In this document: piece after piece, positions 40,491 through 50,455 of the stretch
Position numbering within the stretch: the first letter of the stretch is position 1
Layout of the letters: each line of letters opens with the position of its first letter
Assembly: GCA_020310875.1 (NCBI GenBank)
Contig: CM035432.1
Location: forward strand, 98,644,512-98,708,511
DNA from: Ceratopteris richardii
Taxonomy: Eukaryota > Streptophyta > Polypodiopsida > Polypodiales > Pteridaceae
Length of the DNA: 64,000 bases
Reading direction: 5' to 3'
Notes under the pieces: model-generated
Databases searched by the model: none
What the model was told of the DNA's origin: nothing
Seen by the model: the letters and a program-made list of their open reading frames with translations, nothing else
Program-made: the position numbers and the translations under genes

Positions 40491-41984
40491 GATTTGCCTA
40501 TTTTCTGAAGAAAACCTTCAGCATGTGGGTCTCTGGGGATTATCCAATGTTCTTTTGAATGAACCTACCAATAATTACGATGTTTACGAAGCTATTCATC
40601 TATTTCCTCATTTCCGCTCTAGTCATATTTCCATTCCCGCTATTGTGGAGGGTCTGGGGTCCTCGCTCATGAATTTTCACAATCCCCCCTTTTTATATTC
40701 CGGTTTCTCCACAATGCCACTATTGAATTTTGTCGAGAACGCTTTAACTACAACGCCCGATTTTCCACGCAAATGGTGTCTATACTTAATTCATTCATCT
40801 TTTTCTTCCTGTTGCAAAGCCCATCTTCTTCCATCCCATGGTCCGACATTCGAATTGCTGATCCTCTCTTTTGCTTCCTCAACAGCTGCCCATACCCCTA
40901 TGCTGCCCTCATCTATGGATCCTTACAATTAAGGTCACATCGACTTCGAGAGGCTCTAGAAAGGGGCTCTAAATCCTTCTCTATTTACTATGCTCCATTC
41001 CTTGCTTGGATATATCATTTACTCTCACAACGCCTTCTCTATTTACTCCCTCCACTTCAAGCCTCCATCCATCCCCTCACATCGCACTTGACTCAGCCTC
41101 CGCCTCCACACCTATATGCATCCCCGATGATCTTCCATCCCTTCCTCCACAGGCCTCCAATCCTAGCCTCAGCACACCTCTTAATAATTTGAAATCTCCT
41201 TCCCAATTCATTTCTCAACCAGCGGTATCTTCCCTGCCCCTGTCCATCCTTCCCCTAGACCTCCAATTCATTCCTCTTTTCCCTCTTCCACTACTGTTGG
41301 CCACACCACATCCATTCCACCTGATCCTCGTCATTCTGATATTCCCTTCCCACTTGCCCTGACAGCTGACATCCCTACAACACCCTCCTTCTTAAATTTA
41401 CTCCGCGATGCAAGTGTGATCGCTATTGGCAGTGCTAATGCATCAAGGGTATCTTTGGATTTGGCTTCAGCAGCAACTTCCATTCATCAATAGTATATCG
41501 CTACCATAGATAACATAAATAGGATGGCCACATCTCAATGGAACTCTCTCCAAGAGTCTTTCTGATTCCTCAAGAATGATAGGGATAAATATCGTGATAT
41601 GGCTGATTCAGCCACTAAAGCCTTATCAGATAATGCTTCGTGCCATCGTATTAAGTGCAAAAGGGATCAATTACGACAATGCATTAGTTCCCTACAACTC
41701 ATGCTTGAACAAGCTTCCGTTCCCATTCCTCCCTCTCCACCACCCTGAGTTTCAGGACACAGCACCCCTCCTCCAAATAATCCTTAGCTTAGCACTCTCC
41801 AAATTCAATAAGACTACGTACAATAAAGCATTCAATGCATACAATAATGTCAATTGTTCTATGTAATAAATAAAATCCCTTTGTCCTTTTATCTATCTCG
41901 TTGGCTTCATTCTTTTGTTGTTTCGTTTTGTTCAAGTGCCTTGTGGTCTCTCCGGGATGGAGAGCTCATTAGGTGGTGGGCATC
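40491..41984 (+). pseudogene. G0 downstream ORF, part after C1, and tail
   Basis: The first 440 bp continue the frame above (I-C-L-F-S-E-E-N-L-Q-H-V-G-L-W-G-L-S-N) and end at 40932. The following sequence holds shorter open pieces in shifted frames: Ser/Pro-rich at 40990-41360, then a segment near 41400-41760 that reads N-A-S-R-V-S-L-D-L-A-S-A-A-T-S-I-H and D-K-Y-R-D-M-A-D-S-A-T-K-A-L-S, likely helical or coiled coil, with stops between. A Pro/Ser-rich part followed by coiled coil matches the layout of the G1 downstream ORF, but no sequence identity was established. The last 40 bp before 41985 contain a weak purine-rich tract (aggtggtgggcatc). Confidence 0.45.
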
Positions 41985-42914
41985 TGTTGAGCCCCTCAGA
42001 TTCATACTGGTCAAAGTCAATAGGGTCAACGTCAAACTCAACATAAGCAAAGTCAAAGTGTCGAAGTTCAAGGGTCAAAGTGCATAGGTAATGCACAATT
42101 AATTGTTCATAAAGGGTAAATTGGAGAAAGTTGGATGCAGGTTGCAGGGGTATTTCTCTAATTTCCCTAAGGTACAAAAGTGAAGAATTAAAGGCAAAAG
42201 GTGAAGGCATATGAAGCGGTAGCGTACGCAGAAGTGAAAATAAGGCCCCCAATCAAAACTTTTTGTTTTTAGTCTAGCGTCACTATAGGATAAAAGAGGG
42301 ATTCGTTGGCTGCCACCTAAAAAAGACAATCTTGGGACATCAAAGTGAGCTCCAAGATACTCTTGCAGTTAGGAGCGTACGTGAATCGACACTAAAAATG
42401 AAGGCAAGGACCATTCTTGGAGGATCCTAGGACTAAGCAGGCAGAGCATAGGCTAAGTGAGGCAAGAGAGAGAAGTGCAAGAGATACAGTGTGCGACGCA
42501 GAGTATGAAGTGCAAGGTGTGAATGAAGAGTGACTAGGAAGTGTGCAGAGAAGTGTTGAGCTGTTCCCCCCCAAGGATCCCAAGGTCTCATTGCAGTGTG
42601 CGTGTGCCGACAGAAGGTGTCCATCCCTCCCCTTATTGGAAGCTTGGTGCAAGGTCTGCACAAGTGCAGGCTTGGAGAAGGTGGAGGTCTGGTGCTGAGG
42701 AGGCCGGCAGCAACAAGACCTTGGGTATTTGGTATTTTGTAATTGCGCACTCTGTGGGATTTTGCACGGAAGCATTGGATTGTATTGTGCATTACCATTG
42801 TATTTGTCTTATTATAATCAATTGACAGAGGCTTCCAGTGTGTATCTTTCTTCTTGTCTTTCCCTTTTCTCCTACAAACACTCAAATCCCTTCTTGTCCA
42901 AGAATCCCCCAACA
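41985..42914 (+). repeat. Probable 3' LTR of G0 (about 930 bp)
   Basis: Starts TGTTGAGCCC after a purine-rich tract and ends CCCCCAACA. Near its end it has the attataatcaattgacagagg pattern typical of the transcript end in Gypsy LTRs. The flanks gcatc and ctaac do not match, which argues against a solo LTR and for the right end of a plus-strand element. No primer site follows it. The partner LTR is not in the window. Confidence 0.62.
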
Positions 42915-43341
42915 CTAACAGAGAATGTTCCATTAGAATCATATATAGAGTGGTATTGGTGATCTTCTTGATCAAAATTTGCTTCAAGCCCCAAATCTTC
43001 TATATCACAACAAGGATCATTGTCGACGAACTGACCCATAACTAGATGTTGATAGAGATTCGATTCTGGCCCTATATATCCTTTAGTTAGTTCCATTGTA
43101 GATTCTATGTGATCAGGTGGTCTCAAAGTAATTTGAAGAGCATGGGAAACATCCATCCTTTTTCATTCATATGTGATATGATATTGATTCCTTCTAGAGA
43201 GCATTTGATAGTGGTGCTGGTCACATCAAAAGTTAGTGTACGTTTAGCCATATCTAAAGAGGTTGTGTGCCCAATGAACCATTGGCATCCCAAAATGATA
43301 TCTTTTGGTAATTGAAGCATTTCAATGGTGATGTACCACAA
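42915..43341 (-). pseudogene. G3 protease C-terminal part
   Basis: Reads T-I-E-M-L-Q-L-P-K-D-I-I-L-G-C-Q-W-F followed by a hydrophobic/charged stretch, the usual second half of a Gypsy retropepsin (the I-I-L-G box before a W). The N-terminal half, with a readable L-T-M-A segment, lies on the far side of C6 near 48310-48360; the catalytic D-S/T-G was not found with confidence. Downstream the frame stays open to about 42915 and gives an acidic linker toward RT, which is absent. Confidence 0.62.
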
Positions 43342-43610
43342 TGCACTCTCCTTTTCATGATCTCCATGATGATATCCTCGGAGTAGAAAACCGAGCTCCT
43401 AAAGCTGCACACGGTACTCCGCACAGTGACTGCGGAATATGCAAAAAAACACAATACACAGGGAGCATGAAGACAAACTTCGTAGGTCTTACAAATGTGG
43501 TTGAACTTACAGTTTATGACTGACCAGGCCACTATATGTTTTATTAAAGAACATATACAAAGAAGTGTCCAATGGCCATTTGGCCTTTCACATGGACACT
43601 AATGGTAACA
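43342..43610 (-). repeat. Putative 3' LTR or 3' end of C6 (269 bp)
   Basis: The minus strand begins TGTTACC after the purine tract, has aataaaac about 75 bases in (a likely poly(A) signal), and ends GTGCA at the junction with G3. No second copy is seen at the 5' end. Confidence 0.5.
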
Positions 43611-43838
43611 ATCTCCCACTAAAGGCCAATATGGCCAAAGTAAGTATGGGAGAAAAATAAAGAATGATAAAGAGTACCTGAGTGTAAGTATACAAACTAT
43701 ACCTCCCACGTGATGGGCATGTTACACAGTATACAAGTGAGTATGTAAGATCATGAATCAAGTAACCCCCATCAAGTGACAACAGTGTCAAAAGCTATCC
43801 TGTAGTAGAGCTTTAATCAAAGCATCCGCAACATTATA
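43611..43838 (-). other. C6 tail between RNase H and the 3' end
   Basis: Contains the purine tract at its border with 43610 and remnants of the RNase H C-terminus (N-V-A-D-A-L readable after the stop). Nothing else recognised. Confidence 0.5.
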
Positions 43839-44384
43839 TCAAGTGTGAACCTTCTCAAGAATAATGCACTCAATGGCTAAGCAATCACGAATGAAGTGAT
43901 ACCTCACCTCAATGTTCTTGGTCTTTGCATGATAGACCGGATTCTTAGCCAAAGCAATGGCACTCTTACTATCATTGAGCAAACAAGGTACATGCTGAGG
44001 TAAACCCATATCATAAGCAAGAGGAGAAAGCCACAATGCTTCCTTACATGCCTCACTTGCTACAACATACTCTGCTTCTGTGGTGGAAATAGTCGTACAT
44101 TCTTGAAGACGAGATCTCCAAGAGATAGCACCTCCAGCAAAATGAAAAATGTACTTTGATGTAGACTTACGATTGTCTACACAACCAGCATAGTCAGAAT
44201 CTTTGTAACCAATAATGGATGCTTTCCCTCTACCTAAGCATAGACGCGTGTCCTTAGTGCCACTCCGATATCTTAAAATCATCTTGACCGCTTCCCAATG
44301 TTTCTTGCCAAGATTAGACATATATCTGCTTACAACTCCCACTGCAAATGCAATGTCTGGTCTTGTAGCTACCATAGCATACAT
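43839..44384 (-). pseudogene. C6 RNase H
   Basis: Copia RNase H reading M-Y-A-M-V-A-T-R-P-D-I-A-F-A-V-G, Y-K-D-S-D-Y-A-G-C (catalytic Asp residues), I-S-T-T-E-A-E-Y and N-D-S-K-S-A-I. It overlaps the end of the RT frame by a one-frame shift near 44380, so RT and RNase H are no longer in one frame. A stop at 43839 cuts the last 10-20 residues. The motif wording is that of the Tnt1/Tork side of Copia, unlike C1, C2 and C5. Confidence 0.9.
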
Positions 44385-45910
44385 GAGGCTACCAATAGCA
44401 GACTGATAGGGAATTTGGTCATGAATTCCTTTTCCTCATTTGATTTGGGGCAATCATCCTTGCTCAATTTCACATATGTGGGTAAAGGTGTACTCAATGC
44501 CTTTCCACCCAGCATATTGAACCTGTGAAGTACTTTGGATATGTACTCACTTTGAGACAAGTATATGCATCTTTTTCTCCTATCAAAAGTAATGCACATG
44601 CCAAGAATATGTTTGGCATCCACCAAATCCTTCATATCAAATGTCTGACTCAACTTCTTTTTGAGAATTAACAAATCATAAGAGGACTTCCGAGCTATCA
44701 GCATATCATCAACATAAAGTATCAAGCATATCAAGCTGCCATCTGAGCATCTCTTTGTGTAGACACAATGATCCTCATTGCTTTGAGAATAGCCTTGAGA
44801 CTTCATAAATGCATCAAAATTTTGGTACCATTGTCTAGGGGACTGTTCAAGTCCATACAAGCTCTTCTTAAGCTTACAAACTAGACTTTCCTTGCCACGA
44901 ACTACATAACCCTCTGGTTGTTCCATATAGATCTCATCTGTAAGATCTCCATGCAAGAAAGCAGTTTGCACATCCATTTGGACTAGCTCTAAGTCCTCCA
45001 TTGCAATGAATCCAAGCAACATGCACAGGGTAGTCATCTTGACCACTCGAGAGAAGATTTCCTCGAAATCAACACCGTGTTGTTGCTTAAAACCCTTTGC
45101 AACAAGTCGTGCTTTATACTTTGGAGAAGCACTATCTGATGTGAATTTCAGCTTATATACCCATTTACATGGTAAAGCTTTCCTGCCCTTTGGCAAAGGT
45201 ACCAAATCCCAAGTACCATTCTTATGACTAGAATCCAACTCACTCTTCATGGCACGCTCCCACTTGACATGATCCTCTGTCTGCATAGCCTCTTTGTAGC
45301 AAGAAGGCTCATTGACATCTGTTAGCATACCAAAATCTAAACCTAGAACATATCTATTAGGTGGATGTGAGACACATGCAGAACGTCTCAATGGTTGCTG
45401 AACAGGAATATGTGCAGACTGATCTGAATGGACATTCTCTTGAACATACCTGTGTGCAACATTTTTATGCATGCTAACTAGAGGACTAGTATCCTCAAAC
45501 ACCACTCTTCTCACTTCAACCTCCTTAATGGGTAGTTTATGTATCTTAGACTCATTGAAAATGATATCACTACTTCTTATCACTGACCATGTTTCAAGAT
45601 CCCATAAGCGATATCCAAATTGTCCTTCTCGACCATATCCAAGAAAAATGCATTTCTTTGACTTATGATCCAACTTTTGTCTAAGATTCTTTGGTATATG
45701 AACATATGCTTCACACCCAAAAACTCGAAGATGATCATAATATGGTGGCTTCCCTGTCCATAACTCTTGTGCCACTTTCAAACCTTTGGCAGTACTAGGT
45801 GAAAGGTTAATCACATGAACTGCAGTCAATACTGCTTCTGCCCAAAAACCTTGTGAGAGGTTTGCATGATGCAACATAGAGACTACTCTATCTTGAATAG
45901 TTCTATTCAT
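44369..45910 (-). pseudogene. C6 integrase C-terminal part and RT
   Basis: 513 codons without a stop. It starts in the integrase region (M-N-R-T-I-Q-D-R-V, F-W-A-E-A-V, then L-R-V-F-G-C-E-A-Y-V-H-I-P) and its tail. RT follows with W-V-Y-K-L-K, Y-K-A-R-L-V-A-K-G-F, Q-M-D-V-Q-T-A-F-L-H-G, S-L-Y-G-L-E-Q-S-P-R-Q-W, and the catalytic Y-V-D-D near 44708-44720. The best-preserved part of C6. The preceding integrase core is in a different frame. Confidence 0.92.
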
Positions 45911-46240
45911 CCTCTCAGCTACGCCATTCTGTACTGGGGTATAAGGAGTTGTAAACTCTCTACAAATTCCTCAAGACTAACAGAAAAGGATGAATTCATG
46001 TGAGATATACTCATCCCCGTTATCTGAACATAAAGCCTTAAGCTTAGTTCCTTTTTCAGTCTCAATTGAAGCAAGCCATTTTTTGAAATTAGGGAATACA
46101 TCATCCTTCAATTTGATAGGATATACCCAAGCTTTTCTAGTATCATCATCTATGAAAGTGAAAAAGTATAGAGAACCACCTAAGGACCTAGTCGGCATAG
46201 GACCACACACATCTGTATGAACGAGATCTAAAGGCTAAAT
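45911..46240 (-). pseudogene. C6 integrase core, frameshifted
   Basis: Reads D-x-C-G-P-M-P-T-R-S-L-G-G, then Y-F-F-T-F-I-D-D-D-T-R-K-A-W-V-Y and S-D-N-G-D-E-Y. The catalytic Asp in S-D-N-G is present. The usual second Gly of G-G-E-Y is Asp. A stop and frameshift near 45975 separate it from Q-N-G-V-A-E-R, which lies just upstream of 45910. Confidence 0.85.
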
Positions 46241-46414
46241 TGAAGAGTCAATGCACGTTCTGTGGACATTTCTAGTTTGCTTTCCATATTGACAATGCTC
46301 ACAAAATGAAAAATCGGAGAAAGATAACACATGCAAGTAGCCAGAACGAGAAAGATTTTCCATTCCACTACGAGATATATGGCCCAAACGACCATGCCAA
46401 TTACAAGCCATAGG

Positions 46415-47388
46415 CTATTCAGTAACAGCTAACAAGTGTTCTTTCTGTGATACAAATAAAGGATAAAGTGAGCCAACTTTGCTTCCTTTTGCAATAAGCA
46501 TATTGCCCTTTGATGTGCAAAATGACCAAGCATAAAAGACCACCTTGTAACCAAGGGCATCAAGTTGACCAACTGACATCAAACTTCGTGATACCTGAGG
46601 TACATGGCGTACATTATGCATAGTAAATTTTGAACCATCAATGAGCTGCACATTCTTTTCCTTGTTCTTGCTCCTGCCGCGTTGTTGATTCTTTCCTTGG
46701 TAAGAATCACGAACATTATATGCATCTCCACTCTGAGTGCTAACCATAGATTTTCTAAGAATCTCCTCACTCAAGAGTGCTCCACATATGTCATCATAGA
46801 TGAGTTTATCACTAGGTACACTATTGCTATAGCTGTGCAAAATGTATCCCATGATGAAGGCAAGGTGCATAACATCAATATTGCTTTCATTTCATTATCC
46901 ATATCCATTTTTTAAGCTTGTAACTGAGAGAATATAGCATCAAACTCATTTAGATGAGTAACAACACTATTTGTGTCCTTCATATGAAGGTCATATAATT
47001 TTCTCATCAGATAGACTTTATTTGATGCCGTCTCTTTTTCATATGTATTGCATAACTTCTTCCAAAGCTCCTCTACACTTTCAGAGTCTAATATTGTAAA
47101 GTAAACATTATCTGCCAGGTGTAAGTGAATGGTAGACCTGGCCATTTCATCTAACTCATCCCAATCATCTTCAGCCATGTCAGTAGGCTTCTTTGAAATT
47201 CCATTTATTGGCTTCCGTTGCCTCCTTTGAATCAGCACATCTTTAATCTGATTCTTCCATAGAGTAAAGTTTATGCCATCAAATTTTTAGATCTCAAAAT
47301 GGTCTTTGCCCTGCAAGTTATAGCTTCTCCTCGGAACACTAGCACTAGATCCTGATCCACCGGATGTGCCTGAGACCTCTGATGCCAT
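46415..47388 (-). pseudogene. C6 Gag and pre-integrase region, protease core missing
   Basis: Starts at ATG 47386-47388 (MASEVSGTSG). A stop near 47290 precedes K-F-D-G-I-N-F. The Gag domain at 46912-47238 has L-A-D-N-V, W-K-K-L and L-Y-D-L-H-M. After a stop and frameshift a second Gag piece reads L-C-T-L-P-S-S-W-D. The sequence then passes through a basic stretch (about 46680) straight to L-I-D-G-S-K-F, H-V-P-Q-V-S-R-S-L-M-S-V-G-Q-L (C-terminal protease/pre-integrase). The CCHC knuckle and the catalytic D-S-G are absent, so an internal deletion has removed both. Confidence 0.82.
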
Positions 47389-48299
47389 GATGGTAGAGAA
47401 CTGAATGGAATGATAATGGAGCTAGAAGAGTCCGAACACCAATGGATAAGTGTATCAAGGAATAAATCGACCACTTTATAATTGACAAAACCAAAAGTCT
47501 AGAAAAATTTTGCCAGAGTATCCTCTACAAAATGAGCATATGAACACTGTCAAAATATCATAAAACTGCAAGTAATGAGATGTTTGGCTGCATAGTGAGT
47601 CACTAACTCCACTACATATAATAAGTTACCCAATAGAAGCCAACTAGGCTTATCGAGCACCTATGAACAACTATCATACATCTCCTATGGCGAGGCTGGG
47701 TAAGTCTTCCATCTACATCACCGAAGAGACCTCGACATCTGGGTGTCTCCCAATTAAAAAACCTCACCATGACCCTCTTTATCGAATGTAAAAGGCTTTA
47801 TGCAAAGAATGTAATCGCTATGTCAATGACCAAATGGACATACATAAGCGGTATCCACAGAGGCCTATACAATGTGTATGTGCTCAATATATGCAGTAAA
47901 ATGACACTAAAAGGCTGAATGGAGAGCCCAAAAACTAGCCAATAACACCTGCAAGTGTCTGTCAACTCTGAAAAGTTTTTGGCTCATAAAAACCTGCATA
48001 AATTTGTAGTGGTTGCTCCCATCAAAATTGAAATCTTTCAAGAAACCTGTAGTTTTATGAGTGTGGCTGAAAACACAACCGCAAAGATTGATATTTAATG
48101 TCGTAGAAGTACAAAGAACACTCTTCTTGATGTTCTTGGACCTGTGTGAAGAGAACTATATGTGGAAGTCTCCAAAACGGCTCCAAAAACACCCCCAAAA
48201 ATGCTTCAAAAATAGGCTTTGAAAGCAAAGAAAGAAGCTTTGAGGGACCAAAACATGTTCAAGGTAATGTCAACCTTAGTCTTTCCCCTTCTTCAGACA
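47389..48299 (-). other. C6 5' region (leader and presumed LTR)
   Basis: About 910 bp without coding domain. The minus strand begins TGTCTGAAG at 48299. A possible primer site tggtgttcgga lies about 45 bp upstream of gag (about 47428-47440), differing from the usual tRNA-Met site. Much of this should be the 5' LTR, but it lacks similarity to 43342-43610. Confidence 0.4.
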
Positions 48300-49874
48300 C
48301 CACAAGATTGTAGCTTAGTGGCAACAGATTGCCATAGTTAAGCGAGCTCTGGGGGGGAAACTTCTTACTAGACGGTGTTTGAATTGTTGTTGCTTGTCTA
48401 TCTATCACTGAGATGTATACCATATTTGCCATTGGATGCTGTCATTCATTTCTTCGCTTATCATATTTGGATGCTTCTTTACAATATTTGTGGATATGTC
48501 CAATTTCTCCACAAGTGGCAACTTGGTGGTGGGAGAGATGCACCTTACACCAAATTGTCCCGAATCCCATCGAGGTTGTCCAAAATTGTTTGGTCGTGGT
48601 CCTCTGTAATTTTTGTAAGTTTGATAAGATGTATTTCTCAAATGCGGTGGTACGTAGTGGATGGACGATTATCCTTGCTCCTGTATTATGGCATTTACAA
48701 TCGGTTTGGTCTATACTTTGGCATTATATGGACAAGTTTCGATGGAATGACTTGCCATATTACAAATAGCATAGCAGACTTGATTTATTGCACAAGCTGA
48801 AGTAGTATGGCCCGGGTTCTTACATTTGGTGTAATATACTTGTTTCAATGGATCATCGTTCGTACTCTTGGAAGCTTTTAACCAATCCAGATCTTCGGTA
48901 AAACCACCAAACTTATGTTCCAACTGTAATGCCATAGCAATGACTGCATCCAAGGTCATACTGCCCACACATTGAATAATCATAACTTGTGTGAGTTGGG
49001 GGTTTAATCCATTAATAAACCATTGGGTGATCACATCATCCGATAGATTAGCATGCATTGGAGGAAGCTTCCATAGATGAGTGCGGAATAACTTTGCATA
49101 CTCTTGCACACTCTGATGTGGTTTCTGTCTATTGTTTTGTAAATAATCAAAGATTTCAACAGCATTTTATTTAATCGAAACCTTGTAAAAATGCATTCTT
49201 AACATCGTCGTATTGACTGAGATGATTAATATCATATTCAGTTAACCAACGACCAGTTTCATTAACAAGAGTAGATTGAAACACTATAGCCTTATATGCT
49301 AGATCCACTAGATAGTTGACTATAGCATAACTAATTTTGAAAGTATGAACATGAGCATCAGGGTCATCACCTGGAAATCCACCAAATTTAGTATATGTGA
49401 CTCTGGCAGGTATCGGTCATGGAGGTATGACCTGTTGCTGCTGCTATTGTTGTTGTTGTTGTCGTTTTTGTTGTTGTTGTTGTGTACTACTCATGTCGTT
49501 CAAATCAAGAGGAAGTGTCAATTTGGAATTACTTCAACAGGTTGATTCTAACTACCGCTATGTCATGTAATTGCTTTGCAAAATTTCTGGTCGTATGGTA
49601 TCACTAAGTCGATCACACACATCTAAGTTCAACCGACATTCCTCGCATTTCATGTCTAAGATGAACTTTTCACTAGAACTTTCACCCACAAATGCTAGTT
49701 CCCTTGAACAAGAAAATACTGGGGTGCCACTCCACTAGTCTGTGTATCCCGCTTTCCTTCAGACAATTGTCCACTACTACCACTGGAGGGTGTTCCCAAT
49801 GCGCTAGTAACTTTCGAGGGATGCTGATCACTTTTGTACTTTGGGTAAGAATCACCAAAATGTGTTACAGACAT
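48300..49874 (-). pseudogene. G3 Gag with poly-Gln segment and zinc knuckles
   Basis: The first recognisable ATG is at 49872-49874 (MSVTHFGD), followed by a decayed Ser-rich stretch. A Gln-rich tract (49440-49490) precedes the Gag domain: F-G-G-F-P-G-D-D-P-D-A-H-V-H-T-F, then W-L-T-E-Y, and after a frameshift near 49170 V-Q-E-Y-A-K-L-F-R and W-F-I-N-G-L-N-P. Two degenerate knuckles (C-K-N-P-G-H-T-T-S-A-C lacking its first Cys pair, and C-x3-C-x4-H-x4-C) lie near 48720-48830, and one C-G-E-I-G-H-I-H-K-Y-C near 48490-48530. Several stops. The coding then leads toward protease and is cut by C6 at 48299. Confidence 0.72.
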
Positions 49875-49937
49875 ATATCATAGAATTCTTTCTTTCTTCC
49901 AACCTTAATCTGCTCTTAGACTGGCTATTCCAAGCCT

Positions 49938-49951
49938 CATGGCCGGCACCA
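49938..49951 (-). other. Possible primer-binding site of G3 (not tRNA-Met)
   Basis: The minus strand reads c-TGGTGCCGGCCATG just inside the LTR end. It starts with the obligatory TGG but does not match initiator tRNA-Met; it would pair with a tRNA ending CCGGCACCA. The identity of that tRNA was not determined. Confidence 0.45.
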
Positions 49952-49952
49952 G

Positions 49953-50455
49953 TGTTAACTATCTACTGGCATAAATCCACTACTGGGTTCTTGGGATGAT
50001 CATGGGTCTATATTATAGAGGCCCTATATTTATTTTCCCAGATAAATACTTGCTACGTAGAACTATGCATCACCTTGCTCACTACATTAAGTGAAATACT
50101 TCATCGTGACACAATATATTATTCAATTACACAGAATTGCATGGGCTTCTTCACTGCTGATCGCCATGCAACCACAATTAACTTATATCTTCACTAGCAA
50201 AGTATTACACAGACAAGATCACCAAAGTAACTTAATATCCGGAGTAGTAAACGATCAACACACCAATATAAGTAAAAAATTGCACCAAAAACAACCCACA
50301 GGCACACCGCCCAGACCCATAGTGCGGCGTCGTGCTTCGTTGTGCATCGCTTCCGCACGCTTTTGCATTATCAAAGGGTTACAATGTTATGCTACATCCT
50401 TTCGATGTGCATCCTTTCCAATTACATTTCCAATAATTATAATTACATTCCAACA
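49953..50455 (-). repeat. Probable 5' LTR of G3 (about 503 bp)
   Basis: The plus strand starts TGTTAAC beside the primer-like site and ends TTCCAACA at 50455, directly against the C5 LTR. No partner is in the window, so the boundaries rest on the TG..CA ends and the primer site. Confidence 0.5.

Larger units (their letters stand above)
43342..48299 (-). mobile_element. Ty1/Copia element C6 inside G3, LTRs not paired
   Basis: Minus-strand Copia with gag, integrase, RT and RNase H in order. Ends are set by the G3 frame: ttgtgg-type bases occur on both sides (minus strand, at 48300-48305 and 43336-43341), and the element begins TGTCTGAAG and ends GAGTGCA. A purine tract (agtgggaga, minus, about 43612-43620) is followed by TGTTACC.., the expected start of a 3' LTR (43342-43610). 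However, the 5' end (47480-48299) does not resemble that sequence. Either one LTR has been replaced or heavily deleted, or the boundaries are more complex. Confidence 0.75.
42915..50455 (-). mobile_element. Ty3/Gypsy element G3, partial, split by C6
   Basis: Minus-strand Gypsy visible as a 5' LTR (49953-50455), a primer-like site, Gag (48300-49874) and the end of protease (42915-43341). C6 lies between, inserted within the protease coding region. RT and later domains are missing: the G3 sequence ends at 42914/42915 against the probable G0 LTR. Gag and protease carry several stops and frameshifts, so this is an old copy. Confidence 0.75.

Noticed and set aside
42392..42987. Overlapping minus-strand ORFs of 127 and 184 codons
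   Set aside because: They lie inside the probable G0 LTR (41985-42914), opposite to its orientation, with no domain.
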